Shown here: piece by piece, positions 34,824 to 43,902 of the stretch
How positions within the stretch are numbered: the stretch's first letter is position 1
How the letters are laid out: each line of letters opens with the position of its first letter
NCBI GenBank assembly: GCA_020250175.1
Contig: JADCEN010000036.1
Coordinates: 44,301-108,300, forward strand
Length of the DNA stretch: 64,000 nt
Source of the DNA: Rhodobacter sp.
Lineage (GTDB): Bacteria > Pseudomonadota > Alphaproteobacteria > Rhodobacterales > Rhodobacteraceae
Direction of reading: 5' to 3'
Program-made: the position numbers and the translations under genes
Notes under the pieces: generated by a model
What the model was told of the DNA's origin: nothing
The model's database searches: none
Seen by the model: the letters and a program-made list of their open reading frames with translations, nothing else

Positions 34824-36541
34824 TGGCACTGTCACGCTTCGGCTCAGCCACAACTGTGCCTGCCAAGGGTGGTCGCGTCCGTTCGGGCAAGCTGGGGGTT
34901 TTGCCGCGAAAGCAGGCCGGCCAGGCCGTTCGGAAGGATCGGGGGCGTCGCCGCTTCGTGTCGCTCAACCGGTCGCCGCTGGCACGCAAGATCATCGTCT
35001 TCAATCTGCTGGCGCTTGTCATCCTTGTGTCGGGCGTTCTGTTCCTGAATCCGTTTCGCAACAGCCTCGTGTTGCAGCGCGAAGCGGGGCTGATCACCGA
35101 AGCCCGGCTTATGGCCAAGGTGTTCGAGGCGACATTGACCGGGGCGGGGGCTGACACAGCCTTCGCACCCCCTGGCCCGGGCATTGAAGCCACTTTGGCG
35201 CGTCTTGATCTGCCCCCCGGGATCGAAGTGTTCGTCTTTGATGTCTCGGGCAGGCTGCTTGCCAAAGCCATGGGCGCGGCCGCCCCGAACCCGGATCCTG
35301 CCCTGGACACGCGGTCAACGCTGTTTGGCGATTTTCTGAACATGGTGTGGGATGGTGCGGCCGGGCTGCTGACGCTGGGCCGGCAGAGGCCGCCGAATGT
35401 GGATGCGGAAGGTCTGGCACGCGCGATCTTCGCCGAAGCGCTGACTGGCAGCACAGGCGTCAATACAGGCCGCGATCCCACAACCGGGGCGGCGATGTTT
35501 TCGGTCGCAACCCCGATCCGCAATGGCAACACTGTGACGGGTGTCGTCGCCCTGACCAGTGCGGCGGGAGAGATTGACAGGCTTGTGCGCGCCGAGCGCG
35601 AGCAGGTGCTGCAGATGTTCATCATTGCCTTGCTGGTGTCCGTCGGTCTGTCGCTGGTGCTGGCGTCGACCATTGCGACCCCCCTGTCCGCCCTTGCCGC
35701 CGCTGCCGAACTTGGACGCAACCGCGATGCCCGCAAGATGGCGCCGGGGCGTGTCAGAATTCCCGATCTGGCGGCCCGGTCTGATGAGATCGGCCGGCTT
35801 TCGGTGGCCATGCGCGGCATGGTTGCGGCCCTGTACGACCGGATCGACGCCAACGAACAGTTCGCCGCCGACGTCGCCCATGAGATCAAGAATCCCCTGG
35901 CCAGCCTGCGGTCCGCCGTGGGCACCATGCGCTTTGCCAGGGAAGAGGATCAGCGCCAGAAGCTGCTGGATGTGATTGAACATGATGTAGACCGCCTGGA
36001 CAGGCTGGTCAGTGACATTTCCAATGCGTCCCGCCTTGATTCCGAACTGGTGAAGGAAGAGGAAACGTCGTTCGACCTTTGCAAGACGCTGGCCGGCCTC
36101 AGCGCGCATCTGGGCGCGCGGGCCGCCGAAAAGGGTGTGGACTTCATCACCGACCTGCCGCCGCAGCCGATCATGACGCGGGGGCTGGAAGAGCGGCTTG
36201 CACAGGTCTTTGTGAACCTGATTACCAATGCCATCTCTTTCTGCGAGGCAGGCGATGCCGTGCGCATCTGGGCGCACCGGCGCGAAAACCGCGTGCTGGT
36301 TGTTGTCGAAGACACCGGTCCGGGCATTGCCGAACAGGCGCTGGGCAAGATTTTCAACCGTTTCTACTCGGAACGGCCTGCGGGACAGTTCGGCAATCAC
36401 TCCGGCCTGGGACTTGCGATCTCAAAACAGATTGTCGAGGCGCATGGCGGCGTGATCTGGGCGGAAAACATCCCGTCACCCAAGGGCGATGGCACCTCTG
36501 GCCCTGCCGGTGCCAGGTTTGTGGTGGGCCTGCCGGTGTGA
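34820..36541 (+). CDS. chvG: Sensor histidine kinase ChvG
   Basis: A 573-residue membrane kinase. A basic cytoplasmic N-terminus leads to transmembrane helix 1 ([20 protein letters not shown]), a periplasmic sensor domain of roughly 250 residues, helix 2 ([20 protein letters not shown]), a HAMP-like linker, the HisKA box [20 protein letters not shown] with the phospho-accepting His, and an HATPase domain ([34 protein letters not shown]). It starts at ATGATG overlapping the chvI stop and ends with GTGA shared with hprK, so it is coupled to the HPr kinase gene, linking envelope sensing to the phosphotransferase relay. Confidence 0.95.
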   Translation: MMALSRFGSATTVPAKGGRVRSGKLGVLPRKQAGQAVRKDRGRRRFVSLNRSPLARKIIVFNLLALVILVSGVLFLNPFRNSLVLQREAGLITEARLMAKVFEATLTGAGADTAFAPPGPGIEATLARLDLPPGIEVFVFDVSGRLLAKAMGAAAPNPDPALDTRSTLFGDFLNMVWDGAAGLLTLGRQRPPNVDAEGLARAIFAEALTGSTGVNTGRDPTTGAAMFSVATPIRNGNTVTGVVALTSAAGEIDRLVRAEREQVLQMFIIALLVSVGLSLVLASTIATPLSALAAAAELGRNRDARKMAPGRVRIPDLAARSDEIGRLSVAMRGMVAALYDRIDANEQFAADVAHEIKNPLASLRSAVGTMRFAREEDQRQKLLDVIEHDVDRLDRLVSDISNASRLDSELVKEEETSFDLCKTLAGLSAHLGARAAEKGVDFITDLPPQPIMTRGLEERLAQVFVNLITNAISFCEAGDAVRIWAHRRENRVLVVVEDTGPGIAEQALGKIFNRFYSERPAGQFGNHSGLGLAISKQIVEAHGGVIWAENIPSPKGDGTSGPAGARFVVGLPV

Positions 36542-36966
36542 CAGGGCCGCCTTCCGTTCGGCTGCATGCCTCCTGTGTTGCGGTTGACGGCCGGGGGCTT
36601 TTGATTCTCGGCCCGTCCGGCTGCGGAAAGTCATCGCTTGCGCTGCAGATGATCGGCCTTGGGGCCGTTCTGGTGGCAGACGATCAGGTGGATGTGTCTT
36701 GCGCCGGCGACGCCCTTGTTGCAGGCGCGCCGCCCGCACTGGCCGGATTGATCGAGGCGCGGGGCGTGGGCCTTTTGCGGGCCGGAACGGTTGCGTCCGT
36801 TCCCCTTCACCTGGCCGTGGACCTGGGGCAGCCTGCGTCCCCCCGCCTGCCCGAGCCGCACGGGATCGTGCTGCTGGAAAAGCGGATCGCGCTTGTGAAC
36901 GGGCCGTTGAGTGCCCATCTTCCCGTCGCACTTCTGCTGTATCTGCGCGGGGGACGGCACGCGTGA
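36538..36966 (+). CDS. hprK: HPr kinase/phosphorylase, short alphaproteobacterial form
   Basis: A 142-residue protein that corresponds to the C-terminal catalytic domain of HprK only, as is usual in alphaproteobacteria. The Walker A motif is [17 protein letters not shown] (residues 25-32), followed by [10 protein letters not shown]. It phosphorylates HPr on Ser46, and that serine is present in the HPr encoded below. The GTG start overlaps the chvG stop, and its own TGA overlaps the rapZ ATG. The N-terminal regulatory domain of Firmicute HprK is absent. Confidence 0.93.
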   Translation: MTGPPSVRLHASCVAVDGRGLLILGPSGCGKSSLALQMIGLGAVLVADDQVDVSCAGDALVAGAPPALAGLIEARGVGLLRAGTVASVPLHLAVDLGQPASPRLPEPHGIVLLEKRIALVNGPLSAHLPVALLLYLRGGRHA

Positions 36967-37895
36967 TGGGCCTGAGGATGGATCGCAAGACCGGGACGGC
37001 GGCAAAGACCGCAGGTCAAAGTCTGCTTCTTGTCACCGGACTCTCCGGTGCCGGGCGCAGCACGGCAATCCACGCCCTGGAAGACCTTGGGTATGAGGTG
37101 ATCGACAACCTGCCCCTGTCGCTGGTGCCGCGCCTGATCGACGGGCCGCCGCACGCCCGGCCCATCGCACTGGGGCTGGATGTGCGGAACCGGGATTTCA
37201 ATGCGACGGCCCTGATCGAACTGATCGACAGCCTGACGCGCGATCCCCGAATCCTGCCCGAGGTGCTTTATCTCGACTGTGCCCCCGAAGAGCTGAGCCG
37301 CCGCTACAGCCAGACGCGGCGGCGTCACCCGCTTGCGCCGGCCGAAACCGCATCCGAAGGCATCGAGCGCGAAGCGGATCTGCTCCGGCCGGTCAGGACG
37401 CGGGCCGACCATCTGATCGACACCACGGAAATGAGCCCCCATGATCTGAAGGCCGAAATCGCCAGATCGTTTAGCCGTGCAACACCGGCGCGGCTGGCGG
37501 TGTCGCTTCAATCCTTTTCCTACAGGCGCGGGGTGCCGCGCGGGGTCGATACCGTTTTTGATGTCCGCTTCCTGAAAAACCCTTATTGGTCGCCCGCCCT
37601 GCGGGACCGCGACGGAAGGGATCCCGCCGTTGCCGCGCATATCGCAGAAGACCCGCAGTTTGAGGCCTTCTTTCAGAAGTTGAAGGACCTGATCCTGTTT
37701 CTGCTTCCGGCCCATGTGGCCGAAGGAAAGGCGTATCTGACCATCGGCTTTGGCTGCACCGGGGGGCAGCATCGGTCTGTTGCAGTTGCAGAAAAACTGG
37801 GCATTGTGCTGTCTCAGGCCGGTTGGGCGGTGGCGCTGCGCCACCGCGAGCTGGAACGCCGGGCGCAGGGTGCGCCCGATCCGGAGACAGGGTGA
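36966..37895 (+). CDS. rapZ: RNase adapter protein RapZ
   Basis: A 309-residue nucleotide- and RNA-binding adapter. The Walker A variant is [20 protein letters not shown], with Walker B-like [14 protein letters not shown]. Conserved blocks follow: [23 protein letters not shown], then [29 protein letters not shown], and the C-terminal [20 protein letters not shown]. In enterobacteria RapZ recruits RNase E to the GlmZ RNA; in alphaproteobacteria its genetic link is to the PTS relay, as here. ATG at 36966 overlaps hprK; ATG at 36978 is an alternative. Confidence 0.94.
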   Translation: MGLRMDRKTGTAAKTAGQSLLLVTGLSGAGRSTAIHALEDLGYEVIDNLPLSLVPRLIDGPPHARPIALGLDVRNRDFNATALIELIDSLTRDPRILPEVLYLDCAPEELSRRYSQTRRRHPLAPAETASEGIEREADLLRPVRTRADHLIDTTEMSPHDLKAEIARSFSRATPARLAVSLQSFSYRRGVPRGVDTVFDVRFLKNPYWSPALRDRDGRDPAVAAHIAEDPQFEAFFQKLKDLILFLLPAHVAEGKAYLTIGFGCTGGQHRSVAVAEKLGIVLSQAGWAVALRHRELERRAQGAPDPETG

Positions 37896-37902
37896 ACGGC
37901 GC

Positions 37903-38304
37903 GTGATCGGGATCGTGATCGTCGCACATGGCGGGTTGGCGCGGGAGTATCTTGCCGCCGTCGAACATGTTGTCGGCAAACAGGAAGGCATGCGCGCGAT
38001 CTCGATCGAAGATGACCATGACCGGTCCGCCAAGCAGATTGAAATCTGTGCGGCGGCAGATGATGTCGATACGGGGGATGGCGTGGTCGTGGTGACGGAC
38101 ATGTTCGGCGGCTCGCCGTCGAACCTGTCGCTGCGGGCCTGCACGGCAACAGACCGGCGCATCATCTATGGCGCGAACCTGCCGCTTCTGATCAAACTGG
38201 CCAAATCGCGCAGCCTGAGCGTGCCTGCGGCCGTTGAAACCGCCCTTGAAGCCGGTCGGAAATACATCGACAGTTTCGATGCGGGCGGACGTGATCTTGG
38301 ATGA
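37903..38304 (+). CDS. PTS EIIA component, mannose family
   Basis: A 133-residue EIIA of mannose type. The N-terminus IGIVIVAHGGLAREYL carries the phosphorylatable His9. MFGGSPSNLSLRA and IIYGANLPLLIKLAK are family blocks. There is no EIIB, EIIC or EIID nearby, so this is an output subunit of a regulatory PTS rather than a sugar uptake system. The start is GTG at 37903, eight bases after rapZ. It lies in the order hprK-rapZ-EIIA-HPr, typical for alphaproteobacteria. Confidence 0.92.
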   Translation: MIGIVIVAHGGLAREYLAAVEHVVGKQEGMRAISIEDDHDRSAKQIEICAAADDVDTGDGVVVVTDMFGGSPSNLSLRACTATDRRIIYGANLPLLIKLAKSRSLSVPAAVETALEAGRKYIDSFDAGGRDLG

Positions 38305-38314
38305 CAGGGCAGTC

Positions 38315-38584
38315 GTGACGGCGCGGTATCTTCGGATCGTCAATGAAAAGGGGCTGCATGCCCGCGCGTCGGCACGGTTTGTCGAGGTGGTGGAAAAACA
38401 TGATGCCAGCGCGCAGGTCACCAAAGACGGGATGACCGTCTCGGGCGACTCGATCATGGGCCTTTTGATGTTGGCAGCATCGCGCGGAACCTCTATTGAG
38501 GTGCGAACCAGCGGAACCGAGGCAGTACAGCTTGCCGATGCCCTTGAAGACCTGGTCGCAAGCCGTTTCGGGGAATCGTTCTGA
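38315..38584 (+). CDS. ptsH: Phosphocarrier protein HPr
   Basis: An 89-residue HPr. The GTG start at 38315 is chosen because AGGG stands five bases upstream and because it places the active-site histidine at 15 (IVNEKGLHARASARFVEVVE) and the regulatory serine at 46 (VSGDSIMGLLMLA), the canonical numbering. Upstream starts overlapping the EIIA gene would add 12 residues. HPr passes phosphate from EI to EIIA, and HprK modifies Ser46. EI is not encoded in the window. Confidence 0.93.
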   Translation: MTARYLRIVNEKGLHARASARFVEVVEKHDASAQVTKDGMTVSGDSIMGLLMLAASRGTSIEVRTSGTEAVQLADALEDLVASRFGESF

Positions 38585-38632
38585 ACCGATATCTGGCCCG
38601 GCACCAACTGCCGTGGTGGAGGACGAAGGCCT

Positions 38633-39502
38633 TTGACTGAAAGTGCAGACCAGTCGGGTCTGGTCGGTGATCCCGACTACCGCCCCTATGACAAGCGACG
38701 CCTGTCTTATGCCGGTACATTCACTGACCCGCGCAAGGCAGCGATCATCCGTGGCATCGAATGGTCCAGCGGCAAGCTGACACTTCTGCGGCTGATCCGC
38801 AGGTTCGAGCGGATGGGACCGGCGCGCGGTCTGGAATTCTGGCAGCGTGCCCTGGATGTGATGAACATTCAGGTGACGACCCCGCCCGAGCAGGTGGCGC
38901 TGATCCCGAAGACAGGGGCGGTCGTGGTGGTGGCCAACCACCCGCACGGGCTTGTCGACGGTCTGGTCATGGCCCGGCTGGTCATGCAGGTGCGCGAGGA
39001 TTTCAAGATTCTGACCCGGTCCTTGCTGACCGGCATTCCCGAGATCGCCTATCACATGGTGCCCGTGCCCTTCCCGCATGAGGAGGACAGCCTGGAAAAA
39101 GGGCTGGAGATGCGGAAAATCTCGATGGATCACCTGGCGCAGGGCGGCGTGCTGATCCTGTTTCCGGCGGGCAAGGTGGCGACATCGGCCGGCTGGTGGG
39201 GGCCCGCGATCGAGGCGGAATGGAACCTGTTCACCGCCAAGATGGTGCAGAAAAGCAAGGCCACCGTCCTGCCGATCTTCTTTCCAGGCCAGAATTCGCG
39301 GCTGTATCATATCGCCGACAAGGTTTCCCCGACAATCCGCCAGGGCCTGCTTTTGCACGAGGTTGTCCATGCCCTGAACAAGCCGCAGCGCCCGGTCATC
39401 GGCCAGCCGGTTCCACCCGAGGAAATCGCCAGATGGTCGGGCAACCCGCGCGGCTATCTGGCCTGGCTGCGCGAGCTGACGCTGGCGCTGAAGGACAAGT
39501 GA
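38633..39502 (+). CDS. Lysophospholipid acyltransferase family protein
   Basis: A 289-residue membrane-associated acyltransferase of the PlsC superfamily. The acyl-transfer motif is VVVVANHPHGLVDGLVMARL (N-H-P-H-G-L-V-D-G), followed by MVPVPFPHEE and LILFPAGKVATSAGWWGPA, which corresponds to the FPAGxxS block. VLPIFFPGQNSRLYHIADK is conserved in the subgroup that includes haemolysin-like and ornithine-lipid acyltransferases. The likely start is TTG at 38633, preceded by GAAGG. It lies 48 bases after ptsH and could be co-transcribed. The lipid acceptor is unknown. Confidence 0.85.
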   Translation: MTESADQSGLVGDPDYRPYDKRRLSYAGTFTDPRKAAIIRGIEWSSGKLTLLRLIRRFERMGPARGLEFWQRALDVMNIQVTTPPEQVALIPKTGAVVVVANHPHGLVDGLVMARLVMQVREDFKILTRSLLTGIPEIAYHMVPVPFPHEEDSLEKGLEMRKISMDHLAQGGVLILFPAGKVATSAGWWGPAIEAEWNLFTAKMVQKSKATVLPIFFPGQNSRLYHIADKVSPTIRQGLLLHEVVHALNKPQRPVIGQPVPPEEIARWSGNPRGYLAWLRELTLALKDK

Positions 39503-39521
39503 CGCGCTAGGAGTCCGTGCA

Positions 39522-40703
39522 CTAGGGGGACGCCGCCGCGATGGCGTCCTGGACCTCTGGGCGCGTAGAGTGTTGTGTGCCGTCTGGCGCTTGGAGTTTC
39601 CACAGATTGGTCAGGCCCGCCAGCGGCGACAGGTCGGTGACCTGAGTTCTGTTGATTTCCAAAAACTCCAGCGCGGTCAGGCCCGCCAGCGGCGACAGGT
39701 CGCTGACCGGGGTGCGGCTGATATCCAGCGCCGGCAACGCGGTCAGGCCCGCCAGCGGCGACAGGTCGGTGACCTGAGTTTCGCTGATTCCCAAGAACTT
39801 CATCGCGGTCAGGCCCGCCAGCGGCGACAGGTCGCTGACCGGGTTGCCCGTGAGAACCAGCGCCCGCAGCGAGGTCAGGCCCGCCAGCGACGACAGGTCG
39901 CTGAGCGGGGTGTCGCGGATGTATAACCCATCCAGCGCAGTCAGGCCCGCCAGCGGCGGCAGGTCGGTGACCGGGATGTTCGTGATAAACAGCGCCCGCA
40001 GCGCGGTCAGGCCCGCCAGCGGCGACAGGTCGGTTGCCGGGATACCGGTGATGCCTAGCTGCTCCAGCGCGGTCAGGCCCGCCAGCGGCGACAGGTCGCT
40101 GACCGGGGTGTGGTAGATAGTCAGAAGCTTCAGCGCGGTCAGGCCCGCCAGCGGCGACAGGTCGGTGACCTGAGTTCCGTAGATTTCCAGCCTCCTCAGC
40201 GCGGGCAGGCCCGCCAGCGGCGACAGGTCGGAGACTCCGGCTGAGTAAATTACCAGCTCCTCAAGCGCGGTCAGGCTGGCCAGCGACGACAGGTCGGAGA
40301 CTCCGGCTTTGTAAAATACCAGCTTCTCCAGCGCGGTCAGCCCCGCCAGCGGCGACAGGTCGGGGACCTGAGATTCGTAGATTTCCAGGATTTTCAGCGC
40401 GGTCAGGCCCGCCAGCGGCGACAGGTCGCTGACCGGGGTGCGGTAGATATACAGCTCCTCCAGCGCGGTCAGGCCGGCCAGCGGCGACAGGTCGGGGACA
40501 GCAGCGTCCATCAGAGTGAGATGAGTCTGGTCAAACGGAATGCACTTATCAGCGATCGCGATCCCGGGTGAGTTCTCGGGCGTAACGCAGTCGGACGTCG
40601 GCCCGGCTCGCGCCGCGCCACCGGGGAAAAGGCAAAGGGTGGCCGCAAGGCAGGCGGCGGCGCATTGTGCGATGGAAAGGCGGGGCGGCAACGGGCCTGG
40701 CAT
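39522..40703 (-). CDS. Secreted leucine-rich repeat protein with 14 tandem 22-residue repeats
   Basis: A 393-residue protein with a signal peptide (CAAACLAATLCLFPGGAARA) and a short cap (residues ~36-65, with two cysteines). Fourteen consecutive 22-residue repeats follow, of internalin-like type: VSDLSPLAGLTALEELYIY and variants, ending in an Asn/Thr/Pro turn. The last ~20 residues leave the repeat. The DNA repeat is 66 bp and very uniform, which suggests recent amplification or gene conversion. The solenoid would be periplasmic or extracellular and suited to protein binding; no anchor is present. The start at 40703 gives a normal signal peptide; 40748 would add 15 residues. Confidence 0.88.
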   Translation of the reverse strand: MPGPLPPRLSIAQCAAACLAATLCLFPGGAARAGPTSDCVTPENSPGIAIADKCIPFDQTHLTLMDAAVPDLSPLAGLTALEELYIYRTPVSDLSPLAGLTALKILEIYESQVPDLSPLAGLTALEKLVFYKAGVSDLSSLASLTALEELVIYSAGVSDLSPLAGLPALRRLEIYGTQVTDLSPLAGLTALKLLTIYHTPVSDLSPLAGLTALEQLGITGIPATDLSPLAGLTALRALFITNIPVTDLPPLAGLTALDGLYIRDTPLSDLSSLAGLTSLRALVLTGNPVSDLSPLAGLTAMKFLGISETQVTDLSPLAGLTALPALDISRTPVSDLSPLAGLTALEFLEINRTQVTDLSPLAGLTNLWKLQAPDGTQHSTRPEVQDAIAAASP

Positions 40704-40783
40704 CGGACGGATCCTTCCTGACGACAACCTTTCAGCCCCGTATAGCAAGCGCAGCCCGCCCTGTCATCGGGGACGGGCGGCTC

Positions 40784-41659
40784 CTACCGCGTCGGCACCG
40801 GCACCGGACCGCGATAGTCATAGAACCCGCGTTCGGTCTTGCGGCCCAGCCAGCCCGCTTCGACATATTTCGTCAGCAGGGGGCAGGGGCGGTATTTCGT
40901 ATCCGCCAGCCCGTCATGCAGCACGTTCATGATCGCAAGGCAGGTGTCCAGCCCGATGAAATCCGCCAGTTCCAGCGGCCCCATCGGATGGTTTGCCCCC
41001 AGTTTCAGCGATTCGTCGATGGATTTGACCGAACCCACGCCTTCGTACAGGGTATAGACCGCCTCGTTGATCATCGGCATCAGGATACGGTTGACGATGA
41101 AGGCTGGAAAATCCTCGGCGCTGGCGGCGGTCTTGCCCAGCTTTTCCACCACGGCCAGCAGGGTCTGATAGGTGGGCGCATCGGTGGCGATGCCCCGGAT
41201 CAGTTCGACAAGCTGCATCACCGGCACGGGGTTCATGAAGTGAAAGCCCATGAACTTTTCCGGGCGGTCGGTCCGGCTGGCCAGCCGTGTGATCGAGATT
41301 GACGAGGTGTTTGACGTCAGGATCGTATGCGGCTTCAGGTGCGGCAGCAGGTCTTCGAAGATGGCCTGCTTGACCGTCTCACGCTCTGTCGCGGCTTCGA
41401 TGATCAGATCGGACGGGCCGACCTCTGCCAGACGCAGGGTGGTGCGGATGCGCGCCAGGGCGGCGGCCTTCGCCTCGGGCGTGACCTTGCCGCGCAGGAC
41501 CTGGCGGTCGATGTTGCGGTCAATCTGCGACAGCGCCCTTGCCAGGCTGTCCTCGCTGATATCCGTGATCAGCACGTCAAACCCCGCCAGCGCAAACACA
41601 TGCGCAATGCCGGTGCCCATCTGTCCGGCCCCGACGATGCCAACGCTCTGGATGTCCAT
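40784..41659 (-). CDS. 3-hydroxybutyryl-CoA dehydrogenase
   Basis: A 291-residue NAD(P)-dependent enzyme that interconverts acetoacetyl-CoA and 3-hydroxybutyryl-CoA. The Rossmann motif is VGIVGAGQMGTGIAHVFALA. The catalytic region has ILTSNTSSISITRLA and the catalytic His in MGFHFMNPVPVMQLVELIRG, followed by VNRILMPMINEAVYTLYEGV and NHPMGPLELADFIGLDTCL. It ends ERGFYDYRGP. The start at 41659 (MDIQSVGIV) is typical; the frame is open upstream into prophage debris. It may serve PHB or ethylmalonyl-CoA metabolism alongside the acyl-CoA dehydrogenase at 29.7 kb. Confidence 0.94.
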   Translation of the reverse strand: MDIQSVGIVGAGQMGTGIAHVFALAGFDVLITDISEDSLARALSQIDRNIDRQVLRGKVTPEAKAAALARIRTTLRLAEVGPSDLIIEAATERETVKQAIFEDLLPHLKPHTILTSNTSSISITRLASRTDRPEKFMGFHFMNPVPVMQLVELIRGIATDAPTYQTLLAVVEKLGKTAASAEDFPAFIVNRILMPMINEAVYTLYEGVGSVKSIDESLKLGANHPMGPLELADFIGLDTCLAIMNVLHDGLADTKYRPCPLLTKYVEAGWLGRKTERGFYDYRGPVPVPTR

Positions 41660-42149
41660 GCTGCGCCTTTCTGCTGTGCGGCAAGACCATATGCGCCGCG
41701 CCCATCGGGACGCAAGGCAAGGCGGGAAGAATCGGAAAGGAAATCGCGGTGAGACGGGACAGATGCGATACCACCTTTGCCGGAACGGCTGCACCTGACG
41801 GGGGCGCGCGCCAGCACCGATGCCGGGGGGCGCGAAGACCGCCGGGGCCATCCCTGCGCGCGGGGCCGACGATCCTGGCGCGCAAGGATAACCGGTGCCG
41901 ACCATGGCCGCATCGCAAGCCGCCCCACTCCTTCTGAAACAGGGCTTTGGCGGTGGCGCGGACGTTGGGTTTCCGCCGCTCTCTGACCGGGTCATGACCG
42001 GCCTGCCCACCCGGCGGCGCCAGGCCGGGAACACCGGTCATCCGGTTCCTGGCCCGTTCCGCCCGGCGGCGACAGCCACCCTGTGGGTGGGTGCATGTCC
42101 CCCGGAAAGGGCCCGCGTTCGAGGGGTTCACCACAGCCAAGGCATGTCC

Positions 42150-42239
42150 CTGACCAGCGGTACGACCGGCGGGGTCGGTGCCATAGACGGTCATGACCGC
42201 AAGCGCCACCTGCGCCCGCGCACCATGGGCCTGTGGCAT
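42150..42239 (-). pseudogene. Phage tail-tube protein, N-terminal remnant
   Basis: Starting at ATG 42239 the frame reads MPQAHGARAQVALAVMTVYG TDPA, close to the start of a tail-tube protein common in Rhodobacteraceae prophages (MPKAxGARAQxALAFETxYGTxPASG). After about 24 residues the similarity is lost and frames mix. It lies 25 bases downstream of the tail-completion-like pseudogene in the same direction, as expected for a tail operon. Confidence 0.5.
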
Positions 42240-42263
42240 CGTGGTCTCCTGTGGTGATTGGGG

Positions 42264-42726
42264 TCAGGCCAGCGGATCGGCTGCGGAACAGGGCCGGATG
42301 ACCGGGATTATCGCCGCCTTCAGGCTGGCGGCACCCTCCACGGCCGGATCGACCGGGCGCGGCGCTTCCGCCCCGACCCGGTCGCAAAGGCCGCCCAGCG
42401 TGCGGTCGGCGGCAAGCGCCGCGCCGACGCTGGCGCAGAGGCTGCCGAAGGCGGCGTCACGGGCGTTCGCCGCTTGCACGGGCCCCCCGGACCCTTGCAT
42501 CTGCTGCGCAGACCGGGCCCCACCCTGCACGACCGCCTCTATCCCGGCCCGGTGTTGGCAGTGGCAGCGCAACAGTGACAGCGTAACCTCGGCCTCCCCC
42601 GGCCCGCCATCGCGCAGGATCAGCAGGCCTGCGGCGGGCACGCGCTCGGGCGGAACTTCAGGTGGCGGGCCGCGCCGACAGCCGCCCATGCAGCGCGGAG
42701 AGGATGGTTTCGCGGAGGGTGGGCAT
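42264..42726 (-). pseudogene. Frameshifted phage tail-completion-like gene
   Basis: ATG at 42726 opens MPTLRETILSALHGRLSARP and stops two codons later at TGA. In another frame the protein continues EVPPERVPAAGLLILRDGGP, GEAEVTLSLLRCHCQHRAGI, EAVVQGGAR, then ARDAAFGSLCASVGAALAAD and ends AAIIPVIRPCSAADPLA. This is the pattern of a small protein in Rhodobacteraceae prophage tail modules, often mislabelled acyl-CoA transferase. A frameshift after residue ~22 and an internal insertion of about 16 residues (SAQQMQGSGGPVQAAN) mark it as broken. Confidence 0.6.
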
Positions 42727-42730
42727 AGTC

Positions 42731-42736
42731 TATACT
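42731..42736 (+). promoter_or_regulatory. Possible -10 element for the kinase gene
   Basis: TATACT lies 33 bases before the kinase start in the divergent gap between the phage pseudogene and the kinase. A convincing -35 box is not visible. This would give the kinase its own promoter independent of the dead phage genes. Weak evidence. Confidence 0.3.
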
Positions 42737-42768
42737 CGACCTGTGGAAGTGGAAAAGGTTCATGTCGA

Positions 42769-43872
42769 ATGGACGAAATCATTCAGTTTCTTTCTACTGG
42801 CTCGTCAATAGCCTTGGTTGCCTCGGCATGTCTTGGGTTATTCTCTGTTCTTGCCGCTATGATGTATACAATTGCATTCTTTCAGGGTCGCGCGATATCA
42901 TTTTGGCCACCTTCGATTGGTGAGAGGGTCAGGCCGGAGAACCAAAAATCGCCGACGTCTTCAGAGAGTAATCTTGGGCCATCTGCGCACAGCGAGAAAC
43001 CCTCGCAAAATCCGATTGTGAACCGCGGGACGCTCTTGGAAGGATCATCTTCCAAGAAGTACCGTGTTGCATCCGCGTTTTATGGCGGCGCAAACGCTAC
43101 AATCTTCAAGGTTCAAAGCGAACCCGATGGGAACTATTTGATTGCAAAGGTCTACTGGAGAGGACTTCAGCCAAATTCTCCACCTTGGGAAATCTTCAAC
43201 AAGGAAGTATCCATTGCAGAGCTTATCGAGCACAGGAACATCGTAAAGACGCTGGATAGGGGCCTACACTCCGGATATCCGTTTTCAATATTGGAGTACT
43301 TCTCTGGCGGTACACTTCGAGATTGGCTAAGAACACACAGAACCCTTAAGGGGCCGAATATTCTATCCATCGCGTCCCAAATCGCTGAGGCGGTAGATCA
43401 CGCCCACACTCGCGGAATTGTGCATCGGGACGTAAAGCCGGGAAACATCTTGTTTGAGGACAAACCACAAGGACGCGTTGCCCTCAGCGATTTCGGAATA
43501 GCAGCATTACTTGGAGCGACACACAGGGACATTACAGCTATTGGTGGTGAGTTCGCTGGAACTGCCACATACTTGGCCCCGGAAGCCATTTCGGAAGATT
43601 CAATTTCACCTTCCATGGACATATACAGCTTCGGCGTCGTGTTGTTTGAGATGATTTGCAATGGAACGCCATTCGACAACCTTAGCAGCCCATTGGCAGT
43701 GATGAGAGCAAAGGTCGACCAGGACGCCAAAGACATTCGCAGTTTTCGACCTGATGTCCCTACCGAGATCGCTGAGAGATTGGCGCTCGCAATGAGCAGA
43801 GAGGTCGGCCGAAGGCCAATGACGGCCTTAAGCGTCATTGCAGGCTTGGAAAGCATGATACGCGAGCTTTGA
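42769..43872 (+). CDS. Membrane-anchored serine/threonine protein kinase, AT-rich cargo gene
   Basis: A 367-residue Hanks-type kinase. An N-terminal transmembrane segment (ALVASACLGLFSVLAAMMYT, residues 15-34) and a polar linker precede the kinase domain (about residue 98 to the end). All catalytic residues are present: Lys127 (LIAKVYW), His219-Arg220-Asp221 and Asn226 in HRDVKPGN, Asp241 in DFG, and GTATYLAPE. The glycine loop is irregular (YGGANATIF). There is no sensor domain after the kinase, and the kinase is predicted cytoplasmic. GC content is far below its surroundings. It is the only intact gene in a dead prophage, opposite in direction to the tail genes. Targets are unknown; a defence or lysogenic-conversion role is a hypothesis. 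Confidence 0.88.
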   Translation: MDEIIQFLSTGSSIALVASACLGLFSVLAAMMYTIAFFQGRAISFWPPSIGERVRPENQKSPTSSESNLGPSAHSEKPSQNPIVNRGTLLEGSSSKKYRVASAFYGGANATIFKVQSEPDGNYLIAKVYWRGLQPNSPPWEIFNKEVSIAELIEHRNIVKTLDRGLHSGYPFSILEYFSGGTLRDWLRTHRTLKGPNILSIASQIAEAVDHAHTRGIVHRDVKPGNILFEDKPQGRVALSDFGIAALLGATHRDITAIGGEFAGTATYLAPEAISEDSISPSMDIYSFGVVLFEMICNGTPFDNLSSPLAVMRAKVDQDAKDIRSFRPDVPTEIAERLALAMSREVGRRPMTALSVIAGLESMIREL

Positions 43873-43902
43873 CGCGTGGCGTTTTCGAGTAAAGACAGAC
43901 CG

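Noticed and set aside
41660..42149. Coding content below the tail-tube fragment
   Set aside because: Frames such as the one with RATAKALFQKEWGGL were examined but did not match a family recognised by eye.
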